From an uncultured Lachnospiraceae bacterium (GTDB taxonomy: Bacteria > Bacillota > Clostridia > Lachnospirales > Lachnospiraceae): DNA of 14,918 bases. The translations under genes were made by a program, and so were the position numbers. Of the stretch, positions 1 through 7,862 are shown in pieces. A model generated the notes under the pieces. It was not told the origin of the DNA. It worked only from the letters and a program-made list of their open reading frames with translations, and did no database searches. The DNA lies in contig CAJUES010000071.1 of NCBI GenBank assembly GCA_910585765.1, positions 1 to 14,918 of the forward strand, in the 5' to 3' direction. Positions within the stretch are counted from its first letter, which is position 1. Each line of letters begins with the position of its first letter.

Positions 1-228
1 CCGCACGCGCAGATCATGGCGCAGACGGGACTGGCGCTCGAGGAGTATATCGCGCTCATAAAAGAGTACCGCTACGGGGAGGATCCGTTTGTTTTTCAGT
101 CCTATAAGGTTTCCTATGTGAGGGCGGCTGGCGAGGTGACAGAGATCGCGGTCGATGATGCGCAGCCATACAGCATTTCGGGAAACAACTGCGACGGGTT
201 CATCGTGACGGAGCGTCGGACCGTGTAG
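1..228 (+). CDS. D-Ala-D-Ala carboxypeptidase/dipeptidase, VanY/VanXY type (C-terminal part)
   Basis: The open frame enters from the left edge, so only the last 75 codons are present (PHAQIMAQTGLALEEYI at the start, stop TAG at 226-228). In M15B peptidases the catalytic core ends with a W-H-F-R-Y-x-G segment followed by P-H-A-x-x-M and L-E-E-Y. The start of this fragment matches that tail, so the zinc and catalytic residues lie outside the window. The end (YSISGNNCDGFIVT) resembles the C-terminal beta extension common in clostridial VanY-like proteins. Such enzymes remove D-Ala from D-Ala-D-Ala peptidoglycan precursors or cleave the dipeptide. The D-serine racemase gene just downstream on the same strand supports this role and points to a vanG-like arrangement. 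Whether it is VanY or the bifunctional VanXY cannot be decided from the fragment. Confidence 0.72.
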   Translation, partial: PHAQIMAQTGLALEEYIALIKEYRYGEDPFVFQSYKVSYVRAAGEVTEIAVDDAQPYSISGNNCDGFIVTERRTV

Positions 229-230
229 AG

Positions 231-282
231 AAGGAGGCATAACCGTTTGGACAAAACCGTTAAGGAGGCATAACCGTTTGGA
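231..282 (+). repeat. Tandem 31-bp duplication carrying two Shine-Dalgarno copies
   Basis: A perfect 21-bp unit beginning AAGGAGGCATAACCG occurs at 231-251 and again at 262-282, a period of 31 bp. Each copy has a full AAGGAGG ribosome binding site followed by a TTG codon (247 and 278). The first TTG opens an 8-codon frame ending at 273. The second opens a 10-codon frame whose TGA (308-310) overlaps the vanT ATG (307-309). vanT also has its own closer GGAGAGGG at 295-302. Confidence 0.8.
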
Positions 283-306
283 TGAAACTGCTATGGAGAG
301 GGTAAG

Positions 307-2508
307 ATGAGGGTTGAAAATAAGAGTAGTATTGTCAGGAGTTATACAGGGATCGATGTCTTCCGGCTTGCGGCGGCACTGTTGATCATAGCGATCCACA
401 CGTCGCCGCTTGCGGATCTGTCCGGGATGGGGGATTTTGTACTGACGCGCGTTATCGCGCGCGTCGCGGTTCCGTTCTTCTTTGTGACTTCGGGTTTTTT
501 TCTGATCTCGCGATACGGTTATCAGACTGAAAAACTGTATATTTTTATCAAAAAGACAGCGCTGATCTACGTTGCCGCGATCGCGCTCTATATCCCGGTC
601 AATCTCTACAATGGCTATTTTGAGATGGAGGATCTGATGCCCAATCTCATAAAGGACATCGTGTTTGACGGGACGCTGTACCATCTGTGGTATCTGCCGG
701 CGTCGATCATCGGCGGGGCGATTGCGTGGACACTCGTCAAAAGGCTGGATTACAAGAGGGCGTTTGCGGCGGCAGGTGTGCTGTATCTGATCGGGCTGTG
801 CGGTGACAGCTACTACGGGTTGATCGGCAGGCTTCCGGTGTGCAGCAGGTTTTATGCACTTGTTTTCCAGGTGTCGGACTACACCAGGAACGGGATCTTC
901 TTTGCGCCCGTCTTTTTCGTGCTGGGCGGCTTCATCGCGGATTCTAAGGATAGCGGCGTTGGGGATGATCAGGATGATGCGGTGCCCCGCAGAGATCCGG
1001 CTGCAGGATATGTGCTGCCGACCGTGGTCTGTCTGGGGCTGATGCTGGCGGAAGGGCTGATACTGCACCATTTTCAGCTGCAGCGGCACGACAGCATGTA
1101 TCTGTTTCTGCCGCCGTGTGTGTATTTTCTGTTTTCTATGATTATGCAGTTTCGGGGGAAGCGCCGTGTGTGGCTGCGGGATGTGTCGCTGATCGTTTAT
1201 ATCATACACCCGATGATGATCGTCGTGATCCGGATGTTTGCAAAAGTGCTGCACCTGCAGACCCTGCTCGTCGACAACAGCGTGGTTCACTTCCTCGCAG
1301 TCACTGCGGCATCGGTCGTGTTCAGTGTGGCGGCAGCGGCATTGTGGGGGCGTTTCGGACGAAAACGCAGCAGGCATATCCCGGATACCGACAGGGCTTA
1401 TATCGAGATCGATCTGGAAAACCTCGAGCACAATGTGGCGGTTTTGAGGGAGGCGATGCCGCCCAAATGTGAGTTGATGGCGGTGGTAAAGGCGGAGGCG
1501 TACGGGCATGGAATGTGCGGGATCGCGGTGCATCTGGACAAGATCGGTGTCCGGGCGTACGCGGTGGCGACGGTTGACGAGGGCATCCGGCTGCGCAGGT
1601 GCGGTGTGCGGGGCGAGATCCTGATCCTTGGCTTCACGGCGCCGGAGAGGGCGGGGGAGCTTCGCAGATATGATCTCTCGCAGACACTGATCGACTATGC
1701 CTATGCCTGCAGGCTGAATGAACAGGCAAGGGGACAAAGGCACCGCGTCAAGGTGCATGTGAAGATCGACACGGGCATGCACAGGCTTGGATTTGACCAG
1801 GACTTTGACCAGGAGGAGATACTGGGCGTTTTTGCGATGGAGCACTTGGCGGTAAATGGCATCTATACGCATCTGTGTGTCGCGGACAGTCTTGCGGAGG
1901 CGGATGTCCGCTTTACACGGCAGCAGATCGCAGACTTTTACGCTGTGCTGAGGCGCCTGAAAAAAGAGGGGGTACGCATCCCGAAGATCCATATACAGAG
2001 CAGTTACGGACTGCTGAACTATCCCGAGCTCAAGTGCAGCTATGTCCGGGCAGGCATCGCGCTGTACGGTGTCCTGAGTTCGCCGGATGCACAGACAAAA
2101 CTGCAGCTTGACTTAAGGCCGGTGCTGTCCTTAAAGGCAAAAGTCGTTCTGCTCAGGCGTGTTCCGCAGGGGGAGTCCGTCGGTTACGCAAGGACTTTTG
2201 TCGCGGACAGGGACAGCGTTATCGCCATACTGCCGGTCGGTTATGCGGACGGTTTTCCGCGCAGTCTCTCCGGCGTCGGCAGCTATGTGCTTATCAATGG
2301 CAGCTGGGCGCCGATCGTCGGGAGGATCTGTATGGACCAGCTTGCGGTTGACGTCACGGACATCGCGGATATCGAGATCGGCATGACCGCGACGCTGATC
2401 GGATGCGATGCCGGCGGGCAGATCGCCGCGCCGGATGTGGCAGATGATTCCGGGAGCATCACGAACGAGCTGCTCAGCCGCATGGGAAGCAGGCTGGCGA
2501 GACTTTAG
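307..2508 (+). CDS. vanT: Membrane-bound serine/alanine racemase VanT
   Basis: A two-domain, 733-residue protein. Residues ~12-350 are an acyltransferase-3-type membrane domain with about ten hydrophobic segments (GIDVFRLAAALLIIAIHTSPL at the start). In VanT proteins this part is thought to bring in L-serine. Residues ~362-733 are a fold-III PLP alanine racemase. The PLP lysine is K395 in AVVKAEAYGHG, the second catalytic base is Y627 in SVGYART, and ALYG, LPVGYADGFPR and VGRICMDQ are all present. The Asn usual after the PLP lysine in housekeeping Alr (KANAYGHG) is Glu here, as I recall for VanT-like enzymes. The expected role is to make D-Ser for D-Ala-D-Ser-ending peptidoglycan precursors, lowering vancomycin affinity. 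Length fits VanT (~700). Start ATG follows GGAGAGGG by 4 nt. Both domains look intact. Downstream there is no obvious terminator, only a new promoter. Confidence 0.88.
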   Translation: MRVENKSSIVRSYTGIDVFRLAAALLIIAIHTSPLADLSGMGDFVLTRVIARVAVPFFFVTSGFFLISRYGYQTEKLYIFIKKTALIYVAAIALYIPVNLYNGYFEMEDLMPNLIKDIVFDGTLYHLWYLPASIIGGAIAWTLVKRLDYKRAFAAAGVLYLIGLCGDSYYGLIGRLPVCSRFYALVFQVSDYTRNGIFFAPVFFVLGGFIADSKDSGVGDDQDDAVPRRDPAAGYVLPTVVCLGLMLAEGLILHHFQLQRHDSMYLFLPPCVYFLFSMIMQFRGKRRVWLRDVSLIVYIIHPMMIVVIRMFAKVLHLQTLLVDNSVVHFLAVTAASVVFSVAAAALWGRFGRKRSRHIPDTDRAYIEIDLENLEHNVAVLREAMPPKCELMAVVKAEAYGHGMCGIAVHLDKIGVRAYAVATVDEGIRLRRCGVRGEILILGFTAPERAGELRRYDLSQTLIDYAYACRLNEQARGQRHRVKVHVKIDTGMHRLGFDQDFDQEEILGVFAMEHLAVNGIYTHLCVADSLAEADVRFTRQQIADFYAVLRRLKKEGVRIPKIHIQSSYGLLNYPELKCSYVRAGIALYGVLSSPDAQTKLQLDLRPVLSLKAKVVLLRRVPQGESVGYARTFVADRDSVIAILPVGYADGFPRSLSGVGSYVLINGSWAPIVGRICMDQLAVDVTDIADIEIGMTATLIGCDAGGQIAAPDVADDSGSITNELLSRMGSRLARL

Positions 2509-2544
2509 GTTCAGGGGTATATCCAGGAGTTTTCCGCGATCCGC

Positions 2545-2573
2545 TTGCAGGATCGGATCAGGCAGCGTATAAT
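2545..2573 (+). promoter_or_regulatory. Sigma-70-type promoter for the GH2 gene
   Basis: A perfect TATAAT at 2568-2573 lies 17 bp after TTGCAG (2545-2550), a weak -35 that keeps the TTG. Transcription would start near 2580, about 58 nt before the beta-galactosidase ATG. This suggests the GH2 gene is expressed separately from vanT. Confidence 0.6.
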
Positions 2574-2637
2574 ACTTGTGAGGCAAAGCAGGATACGGAC
2601 ACGCTCTGGCGGAAAGGGATAAAGGGATATAAAAAAT

Positions 2638-5600
2638 ATGGGTACAGTACGCTTATTCACAGATGGCTGGGAGTTTGCAAAGACACCACTTGGCACTGAG
2701 ATGGACAGCATCGACGCCGGACAGTATGCATTTGAACCGGTGGAGCTGCCCCATGACTGGCTGATCCGGGACAGCAGGAATCTGTATGAAAACAGCTGCG
2801 GGTGGTACAGGAAAGAGCTTGTCCTGGCGGAACCGGTGCCGGAGAAAGTGATCCTGCGTTTTGACGGCGTGTACATGGATTCCACACTGTATGCCAACGG
2901 GCAGAAAGTGGGTGACTGGAAATACGGCTACTCCACTTTTGAGATGGATATAACGGATCATCTGCACGCGGGCGGGAACCGCATTCTCCTCCAGGTGCGC
3001 TTCCAGTCGCCAAACAGCCGCTGGTATTCGGGTGCCGGGATCTACAGGCGCGTCTGGCTGCAGATGTGCGGGGAGGCGTTCCTCCCTGTGGACGGCTGCA
3101 GGGTGGAGACGACAGCGTGTGAGGATGGTTTCTGGCTAGATGTCTCGACAGAGGTGGAGTGCTGTGCGGATGATCTGTCCGTGGACGGGGAAGTGGAGTG
3201 CCGGTATTTTTTATACCGGGACAATGCGCTGGCACAGGAGCTGGGCGGACAGCAGTGGCGCCGCACAGCGGACGCGGAGGAGACAGAGAGTGTATTTCTT
3301 GCAAGACAGGGAGGCGGAGGCGGCAGGATCCTTCTGATGGGAGCGCGGGCAAAGATCCCCGCACCAGCCTTGTGGGATCTGGAAAGTCCGGCGTGTTATA
3401 CGCTCGGCGTGGAGCTGTGGCGGGGGGATGTACAGCTGGACGGACAGCGGATTACGATCGGATTTTGCACGATGGTTTTTGACCCGGACAAAGGTTTGCT
3501 GTTGAACGGGAGGCGCGTCAAGGTACATGGTGTCTGTGAGCATCATGATCTGGGCTGTCTGGGTGCAGCCTTCTCTGTCTGTGCCATGGAGAGAAAGCTG
3601 CGGATCCTGCGCGGAATGGGGGTCAACGCCATACGCACGAGCCATAATATGCCCGACCCGCAGCTGATGGATCTGGCGGACTCGATGGGCTTTCTGGTTT
3701 TAAGTGAGGCGTTTGACATGTGGGAATCCCCGAAGACACAGTACGATTATGCGCGCTTTTTCAGCGAGTGGGCAGAGCGCGATGTGGCGAGCTGGATCCG
3801 CAGGGACAGGAACCACCCAAGCCTGATGCTCTGGTCGATCGGAAATGAGATCGGCGATACCAGGGATGAAAAACGGGGACCGGAGATCACCAGAAGGCTT
3901 GCGGGCTGGGTGCGCAGACATGACAGGAGGACACCGGTCACGATCGGATCCAATTATATGTTCTGGGAGAGCGCAAGAAAGTGTTCGGATATCTTGAAGA
4001 TCGCCGGATATAACTATGGCGAGAAGTATTACAGGGAGCACCACGAGCGCTACCCCGACTGGGTGATCTACGGGAGCGAGACTTCATCGATCGTACAAAG
4101 CAGGGGGATCTATCATTTCCCGGCATCGAAGCCCATCCTTGCCGACGAGGACGAACAGTGCTCGTCGCTTGGCAATTCCACGACCAGCTGGGGGGCAGAG
4201 AGCATAGAGAAATGCATCGCGGGTGACAGGGATACAGCATTTTCGTTTGGACAGTTTCTCTGGACCGGATTTGATTATATCGGCGAGCCGACGCCGTACC
4301 ACACCAGGAACTCTTATTTTGGGCAGGTGGATACGGCTGGTTTTCCAAAGGATTCCTACTATATCTATGCCGCGGAGTGGACGGGTGCGGCGGGGGATCC
4401 CATGGTGCACCTCTTTCCCTACTGGGATTTTAACGAGGGACAGCTGATCGATGTGCGGGCGTGCACGAACCAGCCCAGCGTGGAGCTGTTTGTCAATGAC
4501 GTGTCCTGCGGCAGGCAGGCGATCGACCACGCCCACGGCAGCAGGCTGCTTGCAGACTGGCAGGTGCGGTATCATCCGGGGACGATCCGCGCGGTGGCAT
4601 ACGACGACGGGGGCAGGGCAGTGGCATGGGACAGCCATACTTCCTTTGGGGACAGCAGGATGATCCGCCTGACGCCCGACCGGCAATGTCTGCAGGCGGG
4701 GAGCGGGGAACTGTGTTTCCTGACGATAGAGACACTGGACGGGAAAGGGAACCCGGTGGAGAACGCGGCAGATTACGTCCGGGTGGACGTGCAGGGGAGC
4801 GGACGGCTGGTCGGGACGGATAACGGGGACAGCACGGACTACGATTCCTACCAGTCGTGCTGCCGCAGACTGTTTTCGGGAAAACTGCTTGCAGTGATCG
4901 GTGCAGGGGAGGAGGAAGGCGTGATCCTGGTCCGGGTGGACGGAAACGGGCTAAAGCCGGCACTGTTATCGATCCCGGTTGTGTCCCCGCAGATGCAGAT
5001 GAACCTGCCGGTTCCGGTCAGGAAGATCGAGCTGCGCAGGGTAGGGGAAGGGATCCTGACAAAACAGCAGCCGGAGACCGTGGTGGAAGCTGCGATCTTT
5101 CCGGCGGACGCTGACGTGCAGGAGCTGGTCTGGAAGGTGGTGAACGACGGCGGGATCGAGGTGAATCATGCCTGTATTGCGGACGCGCGGGAGCCGGGGG
5201 CGGACAGCCGGCTGCGGACGCGGGTGACGGTGCGCGCGCTGGGAGATGGCGCTTTTCGTGTGCGCTGTATGGCGAAAAACGACGAGGGCAGGATCACGCT
5301 GATATCCCAGCTGGAAATGGAGGCTGCCGGGCTGGGGTGCTGCTTTCTTGATCCCTACCGTTTCATCAGCGCCGGACTCTGCTCAGATACCATCGGGGAG
5401 ATCGGGAACGGGAACGAGAAGGGGATCGCCACGGCGCGGGACGGGCGCAGCGGCGTCGTTTATGAAAATATCGATTTCGGCGGCTTTGGCTCCGACGAGA
5501 TCACCATGCCCGTCTTTGCCCTGTCCGGGGAAGCCTATCCGATCGAGATATGGGTCGGCCACCCTGAGCGGGAGGGAAGCCGGCTGTTGTACACCGTGGT

Positions 5601-6135
5601 CTACCAGAAGCCGTCGATCTGGAACGCCTATCAGGAGGAGCGGTGGAAACTTCCCGAGCGCATAAAAGGAATCGTGACGCTGGCATTTTGTCTGAACGCG
5701 AAAGTCCATATCAAGGGATTTTGTTTTACAAGGCAGCGCAGGGGCTATATGTACCTGACCGCGGCGGAGGCGGACAGGATCTATGGGGACAGCTTTTATG
5801 TAGCAGGAAAGCGGGTTCTGGAGATCGGAAACAATGTGACGCTGGAGTACCGGGAGATGGATTTCGGCGAGGCGGGGACTTCGGATATCACGATATGGGG
5901 AAATACGCCCCTGCAGACAAACGAGATTCATATCACATTTACGCCTGATACGGAGGATGGCAGCGCGCCGCAGGAGTATATCATCCAGTTTGACGGGGGA
6001 AAGGCAGCGCGGGGAGAAGTGGTGAGGCAGGTCTTTCCGGGGATATGTTTTGCCGGAAAGGGAACACTTGCGTTTCTGTTCCTGCCCGGAAGTGATTTTG
6101 ATCTTGAGGCATTTGAGTTTGGGGAAAAGAGTTGA
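2638..6135 (+). CDS. GH2 beta-galactosidase with DUF4982-type region and two C-terminal modules
   Basis: A 1165-residue glycoside hydrolase family 2 enzyme. Order of parts: sugar-binding jelly roll (~1-165, with RWYSGAGIYRRVWL), an Ig-like domain (~170-285), the TIM barrel (~287-560), a DUF4982-like Ig domain (~590-660), a further Ig-like region with ENAADYVRVDVQGSGRLVG (~700-755), then two related modules at ~895-1030 and ~1035-1163. The acid/base is E404 in WSIGNEIGD and the nucleophile is E481 in YGSETSS. RTSHNMPDP precedes the acid/base as usual. No signal peptide is visible (MGTVRLFTDGWEFAKTPLG), so it probably acts in the cytosol on imported beta-galactosides. A weak AAAGGG site at 2621 lies upstream of the ATG. 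Specificity within GH2 (beta-galactosidase versus another beta-glycosidase) is inferred from resemblance to clostridial homologues. Confidence 0.88.
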   Translation: MGTVRLFTDGWEFAKTPLGTEMDSIDAGQYAFEPVELPHDWLIRDSRNLYENSCGWYRKELVLAEPVPEKVILRFDGVYMDSTLYANGQKVGDWKYGYSTFEMDITDHLHAGGNRILLQVRFQSPNSRWYSGAGIYRRVWLQMCGEAFLPVDGCRVETTACEDGFWLDVSTEVECCADDLSVDGEVECRYFLYRDNALAQELGGQQWRRTADAEETESVFLARQGGGGGRILLMGARAKIPAPALWDLESPACYTLGVELWRGDVQLDGQRITIGFCTMVFDPDKGLLLNGRRVKVHGVCEHHDLGCLGAAFSVCAMERKLRILRGMGVNAIRTSHNMPDPQLMDLADSMGFLVLSEAFDMWESPKTQYDYARFFSEWAERDVASWIRRDRNHPSLMLWSIGNEIGDTRDEKRGPEITRRLAGWVRRHDRRTPVTIGSNYMFWESARKCSDILKIAGYNYGEKYYREHHERYPDWVIYGSETSSIVQSRGIYHFPASKPILADEDEQCSSLGNSTTSWGAESIEKCIAGDRDTAFSFGQFLWTGFDYIGEPTPYHTRNSYFGQVDTAGFPKDSYYIYAAEWTGAAGDPMVHLFPYWDFNEGQLIDVRACTNQPSVELFVNDVSCGRQAIDHAHGSRLLADWQVRYHPGTIRAVAYDDGGRAVAWDSHTSFGDSRMIRLTPDRQCLQAGSGELCFLTIETLDGKGNPVENAADYVRVDVQGSGRLVGTDNGDSTDYDSYQSCCRRLFSGKLLAVIGAGEEEGVILVRVDGNGLKPALLSIPVVSPQMQMNLPVPVRKIELRRVGEGILTKQQPETVVEAAIFPADADVQELVWKVVNDGGIEVNHACIADAREPGADSRLRTRVTVRALGDGAFRVRCMAKNDEGRITLISQLEMEAAGLGCCFLDPYRFISAGLCSDTIGEIGNGNEKGIATARDGRSGVVYENIDFGGFGSDEITMPVFALSGEAYPIEIWVGHPEREGSRLLYTVVYQKPSIWNAYQEERWKLPERIKGIVTLAFCLNAKVHIKGFCFTRQRRGYMYLTAAEADRIYGDSFYVAGKRVLEIGNNVTLEYREMDFGEAGTSDITIWGNTPLQTNEIHITFTPDTEDGSAPQEYIIQFDGGKAARGEVVRQVFPGICFAGKGTLAFLFLPGSDFDLEAFEFGEKS

Positions 6136-6138
6136 TAA

Positions 6139-6180
6139 ATTGCGGGCACCCGTCAGCTTCTGCTGACGGGTGCCCGCAAT
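6139..6180. terminator. Perfect 19-bp bidirectional terminator hairpin
   Basis: Arms at 6139-6157 and 6162-6180 are exact reverse complements (ATTGCGGGCACCCGTCAGC), with loop TTCT. It lies between the convergent GH2 gene (ends 6135) and the FliD-like gene (ends 6190). T-tracts are short on both sides, but the stem is very stable. Confidence 0.88.
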
Positions 6181-6189
6181 CTACTTGAT

Positions 6190-7389
6190 TTATATGGATT
6201 CACTGAAACCGGAAATCGATGGTATATTGTAGGATGCCCTGGCTGTATATCCGCTGGCAGCATTTGCGTTCGTGTTCATGTAGTAGTCCACGCGCGATGC
6301 ATTGCTGGCAATATAGGAGCCATAGTCCTTGAAAAAGTCCTGTACCTTGCTCATATCCGCCTTCTTGAAGGTGTCCTCATCAAGTTTCATCCTGCCCTTT
6401 TTGTCCACGCTGAATCCGAACTCCTCGAGCTTTTTCGAGTTGTTCTTTGTCCGCTCCATGATGTATGCGAGATTTGATATCACGCCGGAGTTGGAGCTGG
6501 ATTCCGCATTGTCGAACATTTTGTTGTAGTTGCTCACGAAGCTCTTTGCCGTGGAAAGGATCTTGTCGACATTGTAGGTCTCGTTGCCGTCCTTGTCCTT
6601 GATCTTAGAGAACAGCTCGCTCGACGCGAGAGCCTCGCCGTCAGTCTTGAGCCCGGCTGCACCTGTGGTAGTGGGCTTCTTGGTATCGGTGTCCGTGTCG
6701 GTCTTGTTGTCTGTCTTGTTTGTGGAAGAACTTGAACCGCCGCCTGCGAATTTCACGCGGGATGCGATCGTGGAACCGTAGCTCTGGATATTGTCCGACG
6801 AAAACAGTTTCTGGACTTTTGAGATGTCAGCTGACTTTAACTTGGTCTCGTCGAGCTGCAGTGTTCCGTCCTGCTTGAGTGTGACACCGATCTCCGATAG
6901 ATCCTTTGCGTACTTGGAGGTAGCGCTCATCATGTTTGCCACGTATGCGGTCTTGTTCGAGAGCGTAGAACTCTTGGACGCTGTCACGACGTCGTTGTAG
7001 CTGTTCACATAGGACTTCATCGCGGATACAACCTTATCCGCTGCGGTGGAGCCGTTCTCCGTATCTTCGTAGGTGCTGTCCTTCTGCAATGCAGAGACAG
7101 AGGACTGCAGGTTGCCAAGCCCCGTGGTCAGCTCGGAGTTTGCCTCCTTTGTCTCCTTGGAGACAGTGGGGTACATCTTCTCCCTGAGCAGCTGGTCGAT
7201 GATGTCTGAGCCGCGGTTCTTTCTCCTGGCTGTCGTGCTGTCAGAGTCTCCTCCTACAGAGCTAAAGTATGAATTGAGCAGTCTTTTGTATGTACCGTTT
7301 TTTATTGAAGCTCTTTCGGAGAACAGGCTGTACAGGTTGGTCGAGTTGCTTGAGCCAAACATTGAGTTTGTAGAATTCCAGAAATTCAT
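6190..7389 (-). CDS. FliD-like (hook-associated protein 2 C-terminal) protein with duplicated module
   Basis: A 399-residue protein with no signal peptide and no Cys. It contains two diverged copies of one helical module. Copy 1 (~96-212) has SAMKSYVNSYNDVV, a TLQLDETKLK hairpin and IASRV. Copy 2 (~254-367) has STAKSFVSNYNKMF, RMKLDEDTFKK and IASNASRV. They are joined by a Ser/Thr/Asp/Lys linker (~216-243; runs such as DTDTDTKKPTTTG). The pattern F/YVxxYN followed by a short K-x-G-x-(L/M)-x-L-D-E hairpin is that of the FliD C-terminal domain, but the protein lacks a recognisable FliD N-terminus and is shorter than FliD. A SigD-type promoter lies upstream, so it is probably co-expressed with flagellar genes and could be exported by the flagellar apparatus (inference). 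AAAGGAG at 7400-7406 precedes ATG 7389. Exact function unknown. Confidence 0.68.
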   Translation of the reverse strand: MNFWNSTNSMFGSSNSTNLYSLFSERASIKNGTYKRLLNSYFSSVGGDSDSTTARRKNRGSDIIDQLLREKMYPTVSKETKEANSELTTGLGNLQSSVSALQKDSTYEDTENGSTAADKVVSAMKSYVNSYNDVVTASKSSTLSNKTAYVANMMSATSKYAKDLSEIGVTLKQDGTLQLDETKLKSADISKVQKLFSSDNIQSYGSTIASRVKFAGGGSSSSTNKTDNKTDTDTDTKKPTTTGAAGLKTDGEALASSELFSKIKDKDGNETYNVDKILSTAKSFVSNYNKMFDNAESSSNSGVISNLAYIMERTKNNSKKLEEFGFSVDKKGRMKLDEDTFKKADMSKVQDFFKDYGSYIASNASRVDYYMNTNANAASGYTARASYNIPSISGFSESI

Positions 7390-7571
7390 TGCTTCATCAC
7401 TCCTTTATTGATAAATCCATTTAATATGTTACTATTATTTTATACCGTTGTGTCTCAAAAATCAATTGCTTTTCGTGGTTTTCCATCCGCTTTGTCCCGC
7501 TCATGTTACTGTTCACTCGTCAATAAAAGTAGTGAAAAGCGTCCAATCGATGCAAAACTTCTTTAAATAAA

Positions 7572-7598
7572 TTATCGGTTTAAAAGAGAAAATATTTA
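7572..7598 (-). promoter_or_regulatory. SigD (sigma-28, flagellar) promoter for the FliD-like gene
   Basis: On the minus strand TAAA (7598-7595) is followed after exactly 15 nt by ACCGATAA (7579-7572). The flagellar sigma consensus is TAAA-N15-GCCGATAA, so only the first base of the -10 differs. It points at the FliD-like gene and would start transcription near 7565. Confidence 0.75.
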
Positions 7599-7663
7599 GT
7601 GTATCACATGCAAATAATGGAATTTTTAGATTTTATTTTGTAGAATTGATAGAAGAAACTTAT

Positions 7664-7684
7664 TATCTTTTTGATAAAAAGATA
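7664..7684. promoter_or_regulatory. Perfect 21-bp palindrome, candidate operator of pncA
   Basis: Arms TATCTTTTT (7664-7672) and AAAAAGATA (7676-7684) are exact reverse complements around GAT. The palindrome abuts the -35 box of the pncA promoter at 7685, a typical repressor position. An NrtR-like regulator is encoded at 12417-13355, so that protein is the natural candidate binder (inference). Confidence 0.5.
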
Positions 7685-7713
7685 TTGACAGCAGAGAGGG
7701 CGTGTGTTATATT
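7685..7713 (+). promoter_or_regulatory. Strong sigma-70-type promoter of pncA
   Basis: A perfect -35 TTGACA (7685-7690), a 17-bp spacer, and -10 TATATT (7708-7713, 5/6). Transcription would begin near 7720, giving a ~140-nt leader before the pncA ATG. Confidence 0.8.
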
Positions 7714-7720
7714 CTTATTA

Positions 7721-7821
7721 TCAAATAAACAACAAGTTCAAATAAACAAGTTCAGACAGACGGGGCAGAGCGGCTTTTAAAACAGAGTATGATTCAAAAC
7801 AGAGCAGATTTTAAAACAAAA
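7721..7821 (+). repeat. Short direct repeats in the pncA leader
   Basis: TCAAATAAACAA followed by AGTTCA occurs at 7721-7740 (with a 3-nt CAA insertion) and again at 7738-7754. A second unit is repeated three times: TTTTAAAACAGAG (7775-7787), ATTCAAAACAGAG (7792-7804) and ATTTTAAAACAAAA (7808-7821). The units are A-rich and would be largely unstructured in the mRNA. Confidence 0.6.
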
Positions 7822-7862
7822 TAGTTTATAAAGATTTTAATACGGAAAGGAATGTGGTCACT

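Larger units (their letters stand above)
7390..7862. other. AT-rich divergent intergenic region
   Basis: About 470 bp without a gene, between the leftward FliD-like gene and rightward pncA. It holds a leftward SigD promoter, a 21-bp palindrome, a rightward sigma-70 promoter and repeated A-rich leader sequence, each listed separately. The FliD-like leader would be ~175 nt long. A small inverted repeat (TTCACT at 7512-7517, AGTGAA at 7531-7536) lies within it. I see no known riboswitch in either leader. Confidence 0.6.

Noticed and set aside
2657..3364. 235-codon open frame on the minus strand inside the GH2 gene
   Set aside because: It is antisense to conserved GH2 sequence, rich in Ser, Pro and Arg, as expected from the complement of GC-rich coding DNA, and has no family resemblance.
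7721..7821. Leader repeats as a CRISPR array
   Set aside because: Units are 12-17 nt, imperfect, without regular unique spacers or cas genes.
7854..7856. GTG as the pncA start
   Set aside because: Only about 3 nt from AAGGA at 7847-7851. The ATG at 7863 gives proper spacing and starts right at the first beta strand.
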